64,000 nucleotides of DNA from Forficula auricularia (GCA_024734495.1 JALMQS010000828.1:5195603-5259602), one strand, 5' to 3'. Shown: positions 10,608 to 21,785, counted from the first letter of the stretch. Translations and numbers: made by a program. The notes: a model not told the origin generated them from the sequence alone.

Positions 10608-12053
10608 TTGAATATTTTTATACATGACATTAAAATGACAGATAAAATGAATGATAAAATACATTTTAAAAGTCGATTTATTAATCAAAAAGTTCTAAAT
10701 AAACGATTAAATTCTGTTGCGGTAATGAATGAGGGAAAAAAAATGTGTACTAAGAGTGCTAATGTAGGTACCCGAATAATTGAAGTGGGCGAGTTGGAGA
10801 ATAACCTAACCTGTTGTCACTGTCAGAAAGATATTTTATTAAAAAATATTGTTGATGAAAGGCGATTAGGTTTGAATTCTATTTTTTCAATAAAATGTCA
10901 AGATTGCTATACATTAACTCATGTCAGTACTGGAAAGAAACATACATCTAAAGATGGTGTGAAATGTAGTGACGTAAATACCAAAATTGCACTAGGTAAG
11001 TTTAATTTTTTTAATACAAAATTATTGATAGCAGTAAAATAAATTATTATATATATATATATATCAGTGGCACAACAACCACGAGGGGGGGGAATAAGGG
11101 GGCTGAAGCCCCCCCCCCCGATCAAGAGAAAAAATGAAAGTACCTAAAAGCAAAAATTAACAAATTTACAAATGAAAATAAAAAAACTATTTGATAAATT
11201 TAATAGCCCAAGAAAATTAGACTTCTGCTGGCCAATAGGTAAATATGCATAAGCTGGAAATAATTTGAATCGACGTTTGGCATCCCAAATAAGAGTTAGG
11301 TGTATGAGTTTACGACGGTTTCTGGCTGCTAAATTTATATACTCCAAAATCCTGGTTGCGCCCCTGATATATATAATATATATATTTAATATGCAGATTC
11401 AATAAAAATAATAATAAAGTCTTATAATGAAAATATTGAACTAGATTTACAAATTTTTAAATCTGATTTTAGGAGCTATACACTCTGGAGTTGGATATTC
11501 GTGCGTGAGCAAAATTCTGGCTTGCTTGGATATACCAGCTATTTCATCATCATTATTTAAAAGATATGAACGAGAGGTTGGGTATATTATAGAAGACACT
11601 GCCAAAGACAGTTGCAAACGAGCTGCAGAAGAAGAACGTCGATTAGTAGTAGAAAACGTGGAGAAATTATGTGAAGCTCTGTAAGATATTATTTTTAAAA
11701 TTGACAATTATAAATATTTTGTTAATTCATCGATTATTTATAATAAATTAATAAAACAATAATTTTATTTACAATAAAAAATAATATAATTTTTTTCTTT
11801 CATGCCAGGCGAAATTTCTCAAGAAATTTATGATGAGTATATTTCTTTAAAAGCTGCTCTCAAAGTTGACCTATCTTCAACATCTTTACATCCTGTCTAT
11901 ATCTCATCAAATTCAGCGTCACTTGCTTCTACTTCAACTTCATCAGAGCCTTTAGAAAATTTCAAATTGAAATTTTTAAATTTGATGCTGCTCTAGGAAA
12001 CATTATTAACATAATTGTTTCTTATGACATGGGTTGGAGCAAACGTGGAAACG
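10608..12053 (+). pseudogene. Mutator-like transposase, N-terminal part, three exons, broken
   Basis: Exon 1 runs to 10995 (GCACTAG|GTAAGT), exon 2 is 11473-11680 (TTTTAG|GAGC to CT|GTAAGA) and exon 3 begins after GCCAG at 11809. Joining exons 1 and 2 is in frame and reads ...KIALGAIHSGVGYS. Exon 1 has a zinc-binding pattern CCHC...CQDC (residues 69-100 of the ORF). Exon 2 has YEREVGYIIEDTAKDS and AAEEERRLVV. Exon 3 ends with IVSYDMGWSKRGNG. These are hallmarks of the insect Mutator-like transposase family. Exon 3 is out of phase with exon 2, and a second frame change occurs near 11970. The catalytic DDE region after GWSKRGNG is missing, so no active enzyme is made. The exact start ATG is not certain. 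Confidence 0.78.
11065..11366. mobile_element. hAT-type MITE nested in transposase intron 1
   Basis: Ends read CAGTGGCACAAC and (reversed) CAGGGGCGCAACC. Both sides carry ATATATAT, consistent with an 8-bp hAT duplication, though the AT-rich flank makes this weak. The two ends are imperfect inverted repeats. There is no ORF. Confidence 0.6.
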
Positions 12054-12479
12054 GGTGTTTATTTATAAAATATAACCTCATATAATGAGATTAAGATATA
12101 AATTTATATAGGTAAAAATTGATAAACATTCTCTAAACTTAAGATTGTCCACAAAGAATTGTTTTCTAGGTTGGACTTCATATCTAGTATAAATTTTTTA
12201 ATGTTTTTAACTATGTTTCAAAGATATATACTGAATGTGATATAAATATTATATGTTTTCAAAAGAAAATTATTTTTATATATCTCTAGCATTAATTTTT
12301 TTATGTTTTGGCTATATTTCAAAGATATATAGGTACTGAATGTGATATAAATATTAAATGTTTTCAAAATAAAATTATTTTTATATCAAGAACATGTTAT
12401 TATTTTTTGTTTATTTGATTTAAATTGTTATTTAAGCTAAAATTAGATTTTCATGATAACAATTCCTCATGATTAGAAA

Positions 12480-13068
12480 AATGCATGCAATTGGAGGTAT
12501 ACAAAATTTGGTTGAGTTTGATACAAGGACCAAGATTTTAATTCCCCCCCCCCTCAAAAAAAAAAAAATTTGGGTGGTTAGTTTTTGTATTTTTAGACTT
12601 CTAGGGGGTCCGCTGATTATGTGTATAAAATTTGGTTGAGTTTGCTAAAATGGCCTAGATTTCGCCCCCCCCCCCACCATTAATTTTGGCCCCAGAAAAA
12701 AATATTTTCATTATTATAGGTTTATTTTATTGTATATTTCATTTTTCTTGTTTTTTTTTTTAGTTTGAAAAGATTATAATTTTAAATTTTAACCCCCCCC
12801 CCCTTAATTTTGGGTCGACATGCACCAAAATCTAACCAGCTCTTAATGACAATGGACCAAAACTAGGTGTGAAATTTGGTTTCGATATTCACACTAGTTT
12901 TTCAGCTAGCTCGTCCACAAAAATTTGGTAACGCACAGACTAACTAACAGACTAGCAGACATTTTGAGAAAACAATTATTATTTCGAAAAAAAGAAGAAA
13001 AAAACGCTTATTTCATGCACGATCACAGTACTTGACCATACACCCTATATGGTAAAGTAAAAAATGAT
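12480..13068 (-). repeat. CATACAGGG repeat family, reversed copy
   Basis: Positions 12885-13068 are the reverse complement of 1685-2000, including GAGCTAGCTC, TTTGTGGACGAG and CCATACACCC. The rest holds two units of a roughly 100-bp module with CAAAATTTGGTTGAGTTTG and a run of C, also found in Helitrons and TIR elements in this window. Confidence 0.7.
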
Positions 13069-13687
13069 TAACTATACCCTTATCCAGAAAAAAAATTAAA
13101 CTTATATACTTTAAAGAGTGAACTAATAATAATAAAAATAATAATATTTTCAAAAATTTCTATAAATATAGTTTTGTTATTTTTTAACAAATGTAATCAA
13201 CGCCTACGTTACATCTTATGAAAATTATAATTTTGAAAAAATCTAGCGCACGCGCGCTTTCTGCTTTTTACTCCCTCTTTCGCTGGTTTAACAAATGCGC
13301 TGTTGCCAAAATGTTTTTAGTGAGAATTTTTTTATATGCATTTTTCATTATTTATTCCTTATTATCTCAGAAACTGTGTTGTAACTATGAATCAAACTTA
13401 TCTTAAAATATGTATTGGTTAGTGTTTAATGTTGGTTTAGTTTTTTATAAAAATTGTACCAAGGGTTTCTTAATTATAATTAAATATGTATGTAAACTTT
13501 CCGATATCCCGTATAGTGCAATGCTAAAGAGCCCGAAAAAATCGATTTTTGAAATTAAATATCTCCGGAACTGTATTGTTCATCAATTTCGTTTTGCCAC
13601 CAATCGATGCACAAGTATTTGAATAATAATATATCTAAATTTCAGAAAAATCCTACGAAAACGCATTTGGCGGAACAACTACCTTAA

Positions 13688-14213
13688 ACAAAATGAAAGA
13701 AGCGGAATGAAAACTTTTTCCACTTGTAGCATGGTAGCGTAGATAACTTGTAAAGTTCTTAATTAGGTTAGTTAGAAGTTATATTTTAACTTTATCTAAA
13801 TTATTTATTTATTTATTTATTAGAATAAAACTGAATTATAGCTTATTTTAGTATACTTTTTTCTCCTGTCAGATCCCTGAAGGTGAGATTAGTATTGACG
13901 AAAATCAGTAACCTCTAGAGACATTCGAATCGGTGAATAACAAACATATTTTTGAGGTTGAGAAAATATTCTCCAAATCGCTCTCTAGTTAGGAGGAAAA
14001 AAACAATTAATATTTTATTATATATTCCAAAGATTGTGCATATTTTTCGGTTTGACAAAAATTGGTAGCCACTAGAGACGCTCGATTCAGTGAATAGCAA
14101 ACATATTGTTGTGGGGAGAAAATTTTCTCCAAATCGCTTTCTATAATAGTTAGTGGGAAAAAACAATTAATATTTTATTATATATTCCAACGATTATGCA
14201 TACTTTCAGTGAC
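13688..14213. other. Spacer with a local duplication
   Basis: A degenerate direct duplication is present: GAATAACAAACATATT...AATATTTTATTATATATTCCAA near 13930-14030 and again near 14090-14190. No gene recognised. Confidence 0.5.
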
Positions 14214-14290
14214 TGTCATCTGATTGGCCATCCCAGTGCCTCCATTTACCATCTACCGTTTGTTAGTGGTAAAAAGCATTTATTCAAACC
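14214..14290 (-). repeat. Half of a Harbinger-type palindromic MITE
   Basis: GTCATCTGATTGGCCATCCC and ATTTACCATCTACC match the right half of the full element at 36040-36257. The other half and the terminal repeat are absent. Confidence 0.7.
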
Positions 14291-14791
14291 TCTCTTGCTA
14301 AATTAATAGCTTATTCGTCAATTACCCACATCGGCTGAATGGGCGGGGCCTTAGTATTGGGGGGTAATTTTTGAATAGTATATTTTTTTATTTATAGTTT
14401 AATAACAAATTCAGTAATTTGGGTGTTAAATTTAGAAGGTTCTTATCATCTTCCGCATTTGTGATCCAAAAGTGCAATGTCCAGAACGGCCAAATTAGGG
14501 TTATTTATTGGGCTGTTGTCTATGGGGGGTTCGCCTTCGTTTTTGGAATTTTCCCCAAATGAATAGTTGTGGGGCTTAATCGAAACTTTGCGACATACTT
14601 GGCGGGTTTATTTACCATATTTTACTTCCGGGTATTTTCATTATGAATTCATTTTGGAGTAATTGTTCTTCAAAAGCCTATTTATATTCCATCGCTTGCT
14701 GGATAATATAATTAGGCATCTTCTAGAAAAGAAGCTTTTAGGCAGGCGTGAACTTTAATGGAATTTAATATATGTGGGTGATTTGTTGCAG

Positions 14792-14854
14792 TGTTTTGCG
14801 GCTGAGACGTGTGAAGCGGCGAACGAGATGGCCTCGACCCCCAGCCCCTGCCCG
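14792..14854 (+). CDS. Candidate 63-nt microexon of a host gene
   Basis: TTGTTGCAG precedes and CCCG|GTAAGTGC follows. The 63 nt are GC-rich (above 60 percent) inside about 700 bp of sequence without transposon matches. Two plus frames are open; the frame in register with the acceptor reads CFAAETCEAANEMASTPSPCP, 21 codons exactly, so inclusion or skipping would keep frame. The minus strand lacks splice signals. I do not recognise the protein. The strand is opposite to the exon candidates at 3841 and 29151, so it would be a different gene or a false positive. Confidence 0.38.
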
Positions 14855-15213
14855 GTAAGTGCATTTTAACTTCACCACCCTTCAAACAAACACTACCATC
14901 CTTATTTCTAAAGAAACAAAGAAAAAAATCACCCATTAAAAAAGAAATCAATCCATCTTTTGTCGTTAAAATAAAATATTGGTGGAATACGCCACCCCAA
15001 AGTTAACAACGATAATATTAATTAATGACAAAATGTCAGAGGAGATTTTTATATAATTTTAATTAATATTTGGCATTTCATTATTTAAAGGTGTTGATTG
15101 ATATTTGGCATCAAATTAGAAATAAAAATTAAATATAAGAAGTATTTTCTCTTTGGAGAAATGGACTGGTAGAACATTAATGGGGTATTGATGGAAGGCA
15201 GCCCAAGGATAAT

Positions 15214-15453
15214 GATAGATAGATAGATAATAATTTATTGCTTAAAGCCAGTTTCGCTAATACAATTTTGAAAAAATAGAATAAAAAACAAAAATACAAC
15301 AATAAAACATTATAAAAAAAGTAAATAAAACGAAAAAAAAATCTTAATAGGAATTTTTTATTTTATCTATTCATTAACTATGAATGCCCGGATGTGGAGA
15401 GCCTCAACCACAAAGTGAAACAAGTCTTTTGCTTGTTCCTCATTACAAATGTT
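15214..15453 (-). repeat. 3-prime end of a LINE with TATC tail
   Basis: Minus strand ends ...GGCTTTAAGCAATAAATTATT followed by (TATC)n at 15230-15214, a typical non-LTR retrotransposon tail. The body continues rightwards for at least 100 bp without an ORF. Confidence 0.55.
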
Positions 15454-16162
15454 CATAGTCCAAGAGCTGGTGACATATTTTTAAGTACGGATTTGACCCA
15501 ACTAGAAATAATGCGTAATAGTACCGTCTATGATAGTTGTACAAGGAATGATCAGTCTGGCTGGTCTAAGCAGGTGGACCAGGTACTGCGCATGGTGTGA
15601 GTGCGGTAAAAAATACATATGTGTTAAAAAATATTTTTGACCCACAATGAAATTATAAAAATTATTATTTATAGTCAATTATAAACATAATATATTCACC
15701 CCAGACCATTTGAGTGGTGGGACGTGGAACCAGACCACTCAAAGTGTATTTTTACAACATGCAAAAAAATAGCATCATGCTATTTTTTGCATGTTGTAAA
15801 AATACACTTTGGGTGGTCTAATAATAATAAATAATAGCATCATGCTATTTTTTTGCATGTTGTAAAAATACACTTTGGGTGGTCTGGTTCCACGTCCCAC
15901 CACTCAAATGGTCTGGGGTGAATATATTATGTTTATAATTGACTATAAATTATAATTTTTATAATTTCATTGTGGGTCAAAAATATTTTTTAACACATAT
16001 GTATTTTTTACCGCACTCACACCATGCGCAGTACCTGGTCCACCTGCTTAGACCAGCCAGACTGGCCATTCCTTGTACAACTAACATAGACGGTACTATT
16101 ACGCATTATTTCTAGTTAGGTCAAATCCGTACTCAAAAATGTGTCACCAGCTCTTGGACTAT
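15454..16162. repeat. Large inverted repeat, 320-bp arms
   Basis: Left arm from ATAGTCCAAGAGCTGGTGAC, right arm to its complement GGACTAT at 16162, with over 95 percent pairing. The centre holds a further small inverted pair based on GCATGTTGTAAAAATACAC. One arm alone occurs at 30540-30860. The arms contain CAGGTACTGCGCATGGTGTG. A hairpin of this size can form from inverted insertion of two copies of one element. Confidence 0.85.
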
Positions 16163-16440
16163 CATTATAATTTCCACGAAGTTATCTTCATCTACCACCT
16201 CAGAGGCAAGACAATATTTATACAAATAGTGATTGCGCGAATCAGTAAATATCGGACAATCTACCAGAATATGTATGTTTTAAATCTTCCTTTACCTGCA
16301 TATTGCTTAGCGTGCAGCTCACATTTGGGTCCAATTTATAACTGTTGGAGGTGACATAAAAATGTACAACTCGAGCATTTGTGGTTCTTAATTGGTAGAT
16401 AAGTCGCGTTTTGGAGATGGGCAAACGAGTGAACATACAG
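16163..16440 (-). pseudogene. Degenerate LINE C-terminal coding remnant
   Basis: Minus-strand frame gives TTNARVVHFYVTSNSYKLDPNVSCTLSNMQVKEDLKH, resembling the zinc-knuckle-like C-X2-C...EDLKH segment near the C terminus of Jockey-type LINE ORF2. Stops follow at once. The assignment is by pattern only. Confidence 0.4.
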
Positions 16441-16479
16441 GATACATCCTTCTTCTCTCCTCAAGCAGTGATCGAAATT

Positions 16480-16625
16480 GACCCTTTTATACCCTGAAGA
16501 AGGAGGAAAGATCCTCAAAAACGTCGGATTTTAAGATGAAAAAATGACTTTCCATTAAATTTATTTTATTCGGAATGTATTTTTTGATTATTATCGGACT
16601 GCCTTTTATCAATTATCCGTTAAAT
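16480..16625 (+). repeat. PLE-type terminal repeat with hammerhead-like motif
   Basis: CTGAAGA at 16494, a GAGG...CCTC stem, AAAAACGTCGG, then CGGACTGCCTTTTATCAATTA, the same end as at 25650 and 3075. The GAAA is degenerate. Confidence 0.6.
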
Positions 16626-16873
16626 ATAAGAGTTGAAATTGTATATGGTGAAGTAAAATCAGTCTGCTTATTCTAAGAAATTATAAATAAATTTTATCAC
16701 AAGTTTAAAGGGCTGACGTTGACTCGAAAATCGAACCCAAGTGTTAAAAAAGCTATCTTGGTCATTGACAATTCTCTGTGACAAACTCACTTGACATTTA
16801 CAGCTTAAATTTTAGTCAATGATCATAGTAAAATTTTGCGGATGTATTAATCGGAATTTGAAGTTTTAGTTAT

Positions 16874-17137
16874 ACTTCTTCTTTTAATTGCCATATCAGG
16901 TCTCCCTGACGTTTTGGCTCCTTCCACATATACCTGTGTTTTAGCTGTTTTTACACAGGAATACGGGACATACTTTTTAACGCCGGTTCCGAACGACTAG
17001 TTTTGGAGAGGTTACTAGCCAATTCTACTTTTGGTAGGTTTCCAAGAGGAGGCGGCTGCAAATATCTGCCGAGACTCGGTCTCGAAACAGCGTATTTCAG
17101 GTCAGCGGGTCGACCACTGACCCACAATCGCCTCTTC
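16874..17137 (-). mobile_element. tRNA-derived SINE (family B), copy 1
   Basis: This matches 61790-62057 over its whole length. Minus strand begins GTGGGTCAGTGGTCGACC (A-box-like) and ends in a GAAGAAG tail. The B box is damaged here (GTTTCGAGACC) compared with GGTTCGAGACC in copy 2. Confidence 0.72.
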
Positions 17138-17344
17138 ATATTTCTTAATTAATTAAAAAAAACTGATTTCGAACAAGGAATAAATGATTATTGCAGAATC
17201 CATTTTGAAGCAGAAAAATTAATTAGGATAAAATGATGTATACAGGGTGGTCCCGAATTCATGGTACAAACTTTAATGGTAGGTACAGGACATTGTAACA
17301 ATGAGTTATTGTATAGGAATGTATAGTGTAATAAGTATATGTAA

Positions 17345-18150
17345 TATGTATATTTTATTTTATTTATTTTATTTTATTCGATATACGGGAGTTATCCCAG
17401 TTACAATATACATTTTTATACAATAAATCAACAATTTAACAAAACTAAAATACTAATTTATAGTCTTAATTATTTTTATAGAGAAAAGTTTGCGGAATTT
17501 AACATAATGTAATGCTTTTATTATAATTATATTATTTCATTTAAATTGAGTAGGTAACAATTATTTTTATAGATAAATTTAACAGAACAAAAGTCACATT
17601 AATAGATAGATAAATAGTACACAGATAGATACATACAGTGAAGCTAATATAAAGCATGTAATAATATAATACAATCTATTAGAGAATTAATCGTAGTGTG
17701 AGCAATATCTTTTGATATCCCTCACACCACATGAAAAGAAGTCCAATTGTGAGGAGTTTGCCTTTAGCATCACTCTATTCAGCCCTGTATTTTTTGAATA
17801 ATTAGTATTACAAATGGGGATAAAAAAGGTTTCGACAATGCGACTGTAATATTGAGGTACTTTGAAATTAATATATTGGAGAATTTCACTACAATCAATC
17901 AGACCATTCAACAGTTTTCGAAGGAATATCAAGTCATTTTGTAGTCTACGGGATGACAAACTTTGGATATTTAGTTCGGTTCTTAAGAGTCTAGAAGAGG
18001 GATAGTTATATGGGTAAGAGAGTTATTAGTTGATGAGAATTTATATGATATAATTTTTAAAAATTTATTTTGCACTCTTTCAATTTGGTCAATTTGATGT
18101 TGGACATGCGGTGATGTATGGTATATGTATGTATAGTGTAATAGTAATAT
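17345..18150 (-). mobile_element. 5-prime truncated LINE nested in the TIR element
   Basis: Minus strand ends in an AATAAAATAAAAT tail at about 17345. TGTATAGTGTAATA lies at both borders (near 17323 and 18130), a likely target duplication. Only the C-terminal reverse-transcriptase region and 3-prime UTR remain. Confidence 0.72.
17687..18130 (-). pseudogene. C-terminal end of LINE ORF2 (Jockey/CR1-like)
   Basis: Minus strand gives QIDQIERVQNKFLKIISYKF, then after stops and frame changes a 90-residue open stretch with SSRRLQNDLIFLRKLLNG and YYSRIVETFFIP. These match the conserved thumb and post-RT segment of insect Jockey-type elements (RR-LADLLFLYKLLNG pattern). The start and all catalytic motifs are missing. 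Confidence 0.7.
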
Positions 18151-18440
18151 AGTGTATAATGTATGTATAATGTATAGCCGTTATTTCCCCTGTTTACGCC
18201 TCACCGCGTCACTTGCGACTATACATTCCTATACAATAACTCATTGTTACAATGTCCTGTACCTACCATTAACGTTTGTACCATGAACCACCCTGTATAT
18301 TTTCTTAAAACCACAATTTTACAGTTGGCCTCGCCTTGAAGCTAGACAATAACTTTCCAAGCCTGTCGGATTAGTTGCCTAAGCTCTAGGCGTTTGATTA
18401 AATTTATTTAGATCAGCGACTATTAACATTTTTATTAATA

Positions 18441-18735
18441 GATTAAAAATTCACAGTTCATTGGACAATGTTTTTTATTGAATCTCTTATTCAGTTTTGT
18501 ACAACGTTTTGACTCTCTCGAGACTTTTTTCAAGCACTCAATTGGTTAGAGCAACATTGGTTGAGATAACAATAAAAATTCTACTATGTCTCAATTATTT
18601 TTATTGTTATCTCAACCAATGTTGATCTAACCAATTGAGTGCTTGAAAAAGTCTCGAGAGAGACAAAACGTTGTATAAAAATTGAATAAGAGATTCAATA
18701 AAAAACATTGTCCAATGAACTGTGAATTTTTAATC
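18441..18735. repeat. Inverted pair of PLE-type repeats with hammerhead-like motifs
   Basis: Arms 18441-18580 and 18595-18735 are near-perfect complements. Each carries CTTGAAAAA, GTCTC...GAGAC helix and AAAACGTTGT, a decayed hammerhead-like core (18504-18533 minus, 18642-18674 plus). Confidence 0.75.
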
Positions 18736-18910
18736 TACTAATTATAATAGACATTAATCAACATAATTTTTATTAATGTGTACCATCAAAACTAAATACA
18801 AAAATCAAGTATTCCCTACAAAAATACTTTTGAAGAATGAATAAAAAAATTAATTAAGGAAGAATGAAAAAATATCAACGATAAAATACTTTTAAGAATT
18901 TGAAGCCGAG

Positions 18911-19929
18911 AATCAAAGAACTTATTAGATATCTTTTAATAAATGTCAGAAGGGTCGTTCCCTCAGGTAACGAACCAATAATAAACAAAAACTATTATCA
19001 GTCACTAGCCAAATTTGCTTTCCGGACAGTTTGGTTTAACCCTTCTGACTAAATAATTACCAAGCAAAAATTGTTTTCGGTAGGATTAAGATAATTAATA
19101 AGGTAAAGGGAGTGTAGGTTCACAGTGAATGAAACGAGCTTGTATAAACCTCTTTGAGTTTTATTTCATTCACTGTGAAACTACACTCCTTTACTTTATT
19201 AATTAATATCATGTTTCACCTAAAACCTATACCACTTTCCCTAAGTAAAAAAGGTTTAAGATAACTGATCGGAAAACAAGTTTGGTACTTGACTTCGACT
19301 CTTAAAAGGACGATCCCTTCTGAAATTTAATAAAACATATCTAAAACAACCTTTGAATTGTTTGTAATAATTTGGCGAAAGCATTAATGATGTTAGGATT
19401 TTAAATATCTTTTGTAAAATTCATTACTTCTAATCATAAAATATTATAATACAAGTAATAATCTAAAAGTCCATGTAATAAAAATGAATTTCTGTTTCTT
19501 TGTAAGCGCAGATCTCTCAAATGCCTGTCCTTTTAAGAGTCGAAGTCAAGTACCAAACTTGTTTTCCGATCAGTTATCTTAAACCTTTTTTGCTTAGGGA
19601 AAGTGGTATAGGTTTTAGGTGAAACATGATATTAATTAATAAAGTAAAGGGAGTGTAGTTTCACAGTGAATGAAATAAAACTCAAAGAGGTTTATACAAG
19701 CTCGTTTCATTCACTGTGAACCTACACTCCCTTTACCTTATTAATTATCTTAATCCTACCGAAAACAATTCTTTGCTTGGTAATTATTTAGTCAGAAGGG
19801 TTAAACCAAACTGTCCGGAAAGCAAATTTGGCTAGTGACTGATAATAGTTTTTGTTTATTATTGGTTCGTTACCTGAGGGAACGACCCTTCTGACATTTA
19901 TTAAAAGATATCTAATAAGTTCTTTGATT
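18911..19929. repeat. 1-kb inverted repeat with 410-bp arms
   Basis: Arms at 18911-19325 and 19520-19929 are almost identical reverse complements. Landmarks: AGAAGGGTCGTTCCCTCAGG, GGAAAACAAGTTTGGTACTT and a nested small hairpin TTCACAGTGAATGAAA. The 195-bp loop is unpaired. The block AGGTGAAACATGATATTAAT links it to the PLE-type insertion at 48651-48928. Few differences between arms suggest recent origin. Confidence 0.85.
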
Positions 19930-19944
19930 TGAAGTATACTATGC

Positions 19945-20215
19945 CGACGCGTGTTAAACGGCGGGAGTGATGACGACTAACTATATCAATATGATATGGT
20001 GGCTGCGCATCGGACGCGTGTTAAACGGCGGGAGGGATGACTAACTACATGTCACAAGTCAATGTTTCGTTTCATATGACTTTTTAAACTTTTTTCAAAA
20101 AAAAAAAAAAAAAACATTATTAATAATTGATTGTTTTATAAAAACTATTAATTTCAAATTTTTTAAATTGAATTCTTACTACTCTAAATATAAGATTGCG
20201 CGCGGGTAAACGGCG
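19945..20215 (+). repeat. Short GC-rich direct repeats, GTTAAACGGCGGGAG
   Basis: GACGCGTGTTAAACGGCGGGAG-type words occur at about 19950 and 20018 with a weaker one near 20199 (GGTAAACGGCGGTAG). A run of A lies at 20097-20114. Function unknown. Confidence 0.55.
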
Positions 20216-20654
20216 GTAGTAACCAATTGCTTCTTAATACAATCTATCAATTTAATTACTGTCGATTTACACATTCCAACTATAAAGTTAATCTCTGGCA
20301 ATTTATTCCACTGAGAGCTCCTAGAAAACAAGCAGAATAATAAACAGAAATGGAAAAAGCCATGGGAGAGGAGGAGGACCAAATCGTTAGGACAAAACAA
20401 ATCATATTAACTAACAACCAACGAAAAAGTATAAAAGCAAATAAAATTCTCCCGCTCTTACACTATTAAAGTATGTAAATTTAATTTAGACAACATCTTT
20501 TTTTTTAGTTTTTTAGTTTAATATTTTAAAAAATAATTGAATACCATGATTGATATGTTGACTAGTTTATTTTGGAACAATTCTTTATTTTTAAGGGATG
20601 ATCCAGTATTTAAAAATCTTCTATAATATGTAACATCAACACAGATAGCACAAT

Positions 20655-21008
20655 CGCTCTAGTAGATGTTTCATTCAACTTTTATTGCCTTTATGATGTC
20701 TTTATGCCTTTAAGATGTCTATAAGATATCTTCTAGAGGGAGTAATTAGTAAGGTAAAGTATTGGATTAGTGTTGGTCCTCTAGTAGATGTTTCATTCAA
20801 CTTTTATTGACTTAAGATATCTTTAAGATGTCTAAAGGCCTCTTCTAGAGCCACTAATTAGTAAGGTAGAGTATTGAATTAGTGTTGGTCCTCTAGTAAA
20901 TGTTTTTCATTCAACTTTTTTGCCTTTAAGATGTCTTTAAGATGTCTACAAGAAATCTTCTAGAACGTTAGTAAGGTAAAGTCTTGAATTAGTGTAGGTC
21001 CTCTAGTA
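20655..21008. repeat. Tandem repeat, 110-122-bp unit, 3 copies
   Basis: The word CTCTAGTA recurs at 20657, 20779, 20891 and 21001. Each unit contains TTCATTCAACTTTT, TTTAAGATGTCT and AGTAAGGTA. There is no ORF. Confidence 0.8.
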
Positions 21009-21130
21009 CAGTGGTTCTTAGCCTTTTATTAGTCGCGGCCCCCTTAAAATCCGAAAGTATATTCGCAGCCCCCTTAAAATTCTAAAATATTTTTGCCCTG
21101 CCCTCCCCCCCCTCCACCATTAGGTAACAT
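21009..21130 (+). repeat. hAT-type element left end
   Basis: CAGTGGTTCTTAGCC followed by CGCGGCCCCCTT is a very common hAT terminal sequence. A matching right terminus was not found, so this is a truncated or interrupted copy. Confidence 0.5.
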
Positions 21131-21588
21131 ACTCGTAATTACTCGTACAAAAATTGTAAACCTACACTTATAAAAAATATTTAACTGTTTTATTCACCTT
21201 GTAATTTTGTCTGTCTGTCTGTTTGGGTCAAATTTACCTATGAACTCAACGTTTTCATTTAGTTTGACCATGTTTAAGAATATTGAGATGACATTAAATT
21301 CATCTGTCACTTACTTGTGAGGCATTCCGCGCCAAATCGGACGGTTTGAAAAATTTTAATTTTTGATTTCCTTCATTTTTTGACATTTTTTAGTACCCAT
21401 CAAAAAACTCTTCCTGGTAAATTTTGAAATTTTTGTGATATCCGGTTTAAAAGATATCGAATTTCGGTTTTTCGCTCATAACATCTGCAAAAATGGTCCA
21501 AATTTAATTTTTTTTTACTTTGAAATTTTTGTAGCCCAAAATGTAACCGAATGGGGTGACAGACAGACAGAAATTATATCGACACTAA

Positions 21589-21785
21589 GGGCCAGTTGTA
21601 TGTCTTTTTGTAAAGTCTTTGCTAAAGTTGACAAAGGGTGAAACCTTAGAATTCATCTTGTGCCCGGGGGGATGGCCAATCAGATGAAAGTGCGTGAGAT
21701 CTGATTGACCATCCAGCAAAAGGTGAATTCTAAGATTTTATGTCAACTTTAACAAAGACTTTACAAACCGACATACAACTGGCCC
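21589..21785. mobile_element. Palindromic Harbinger-type MITE, copy 1
   Basis: It is a fold-back element: GGGCCAGTTGTATGTC at the left pairs with GACATACAACTGGCCC at the right, and the halves pair throughout (GGATGGCCAATCAGATG at the centre). TAA is present on both sides (21586-21588, 21786-21788). A paralogous sequence without the insertion is present on the minus strand near 41600-41625 (GACACTAATAGCG), proving the 3-bp duplication. Confidence 0.85.

Larger units (their letters stand above)
10448..13683 (+). mobile_element. Mutator-like DNA transposon, TTAA-flanked, 3.2 kb
   Basis: The left end GGTAGTTGTTTCGCGAC and the right end (reversed) GGTAGTTGTTCCGCC form short terminal inverted repeats, each bordered by TTAA (10444-10447 and 13684-13687). 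Both subterminal regions match the deletion derivative at 7342-8010, which confirms the extent. Inside are a broken transposase gene, a nested hAT-type MITE (11065-11366) and a reversed CATACAGGG repeat (12480-13068). No 8-11-bp duplication typical of Mutator elements is visible outside the ends. Confidence 0.78.
17241..18297. mobile_element. TIR DNA element TACAGGGTGG with LINE insertion
   Basis: The ends are inverted repeats of about 75 bp: TACAGGGTGGTCC at 17241 and its partner ending at 18297, both continuing with GGTACAAAC, GGTAGGTACAGGACATTG and TTGTATAGGAATG. TA borders fit a Tc1/mariner-type element, but no transposase is present. Most of the interior is a LINE fragment. Confidence 0.8.

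Noticed and set aside
10608..11042. Stand-alone 144-codon gene
   Set aside because: The last 15 codons are intron read-through; the sequence before GTAAGT continues in frame in exon 2 as a Mutator-like transposase.
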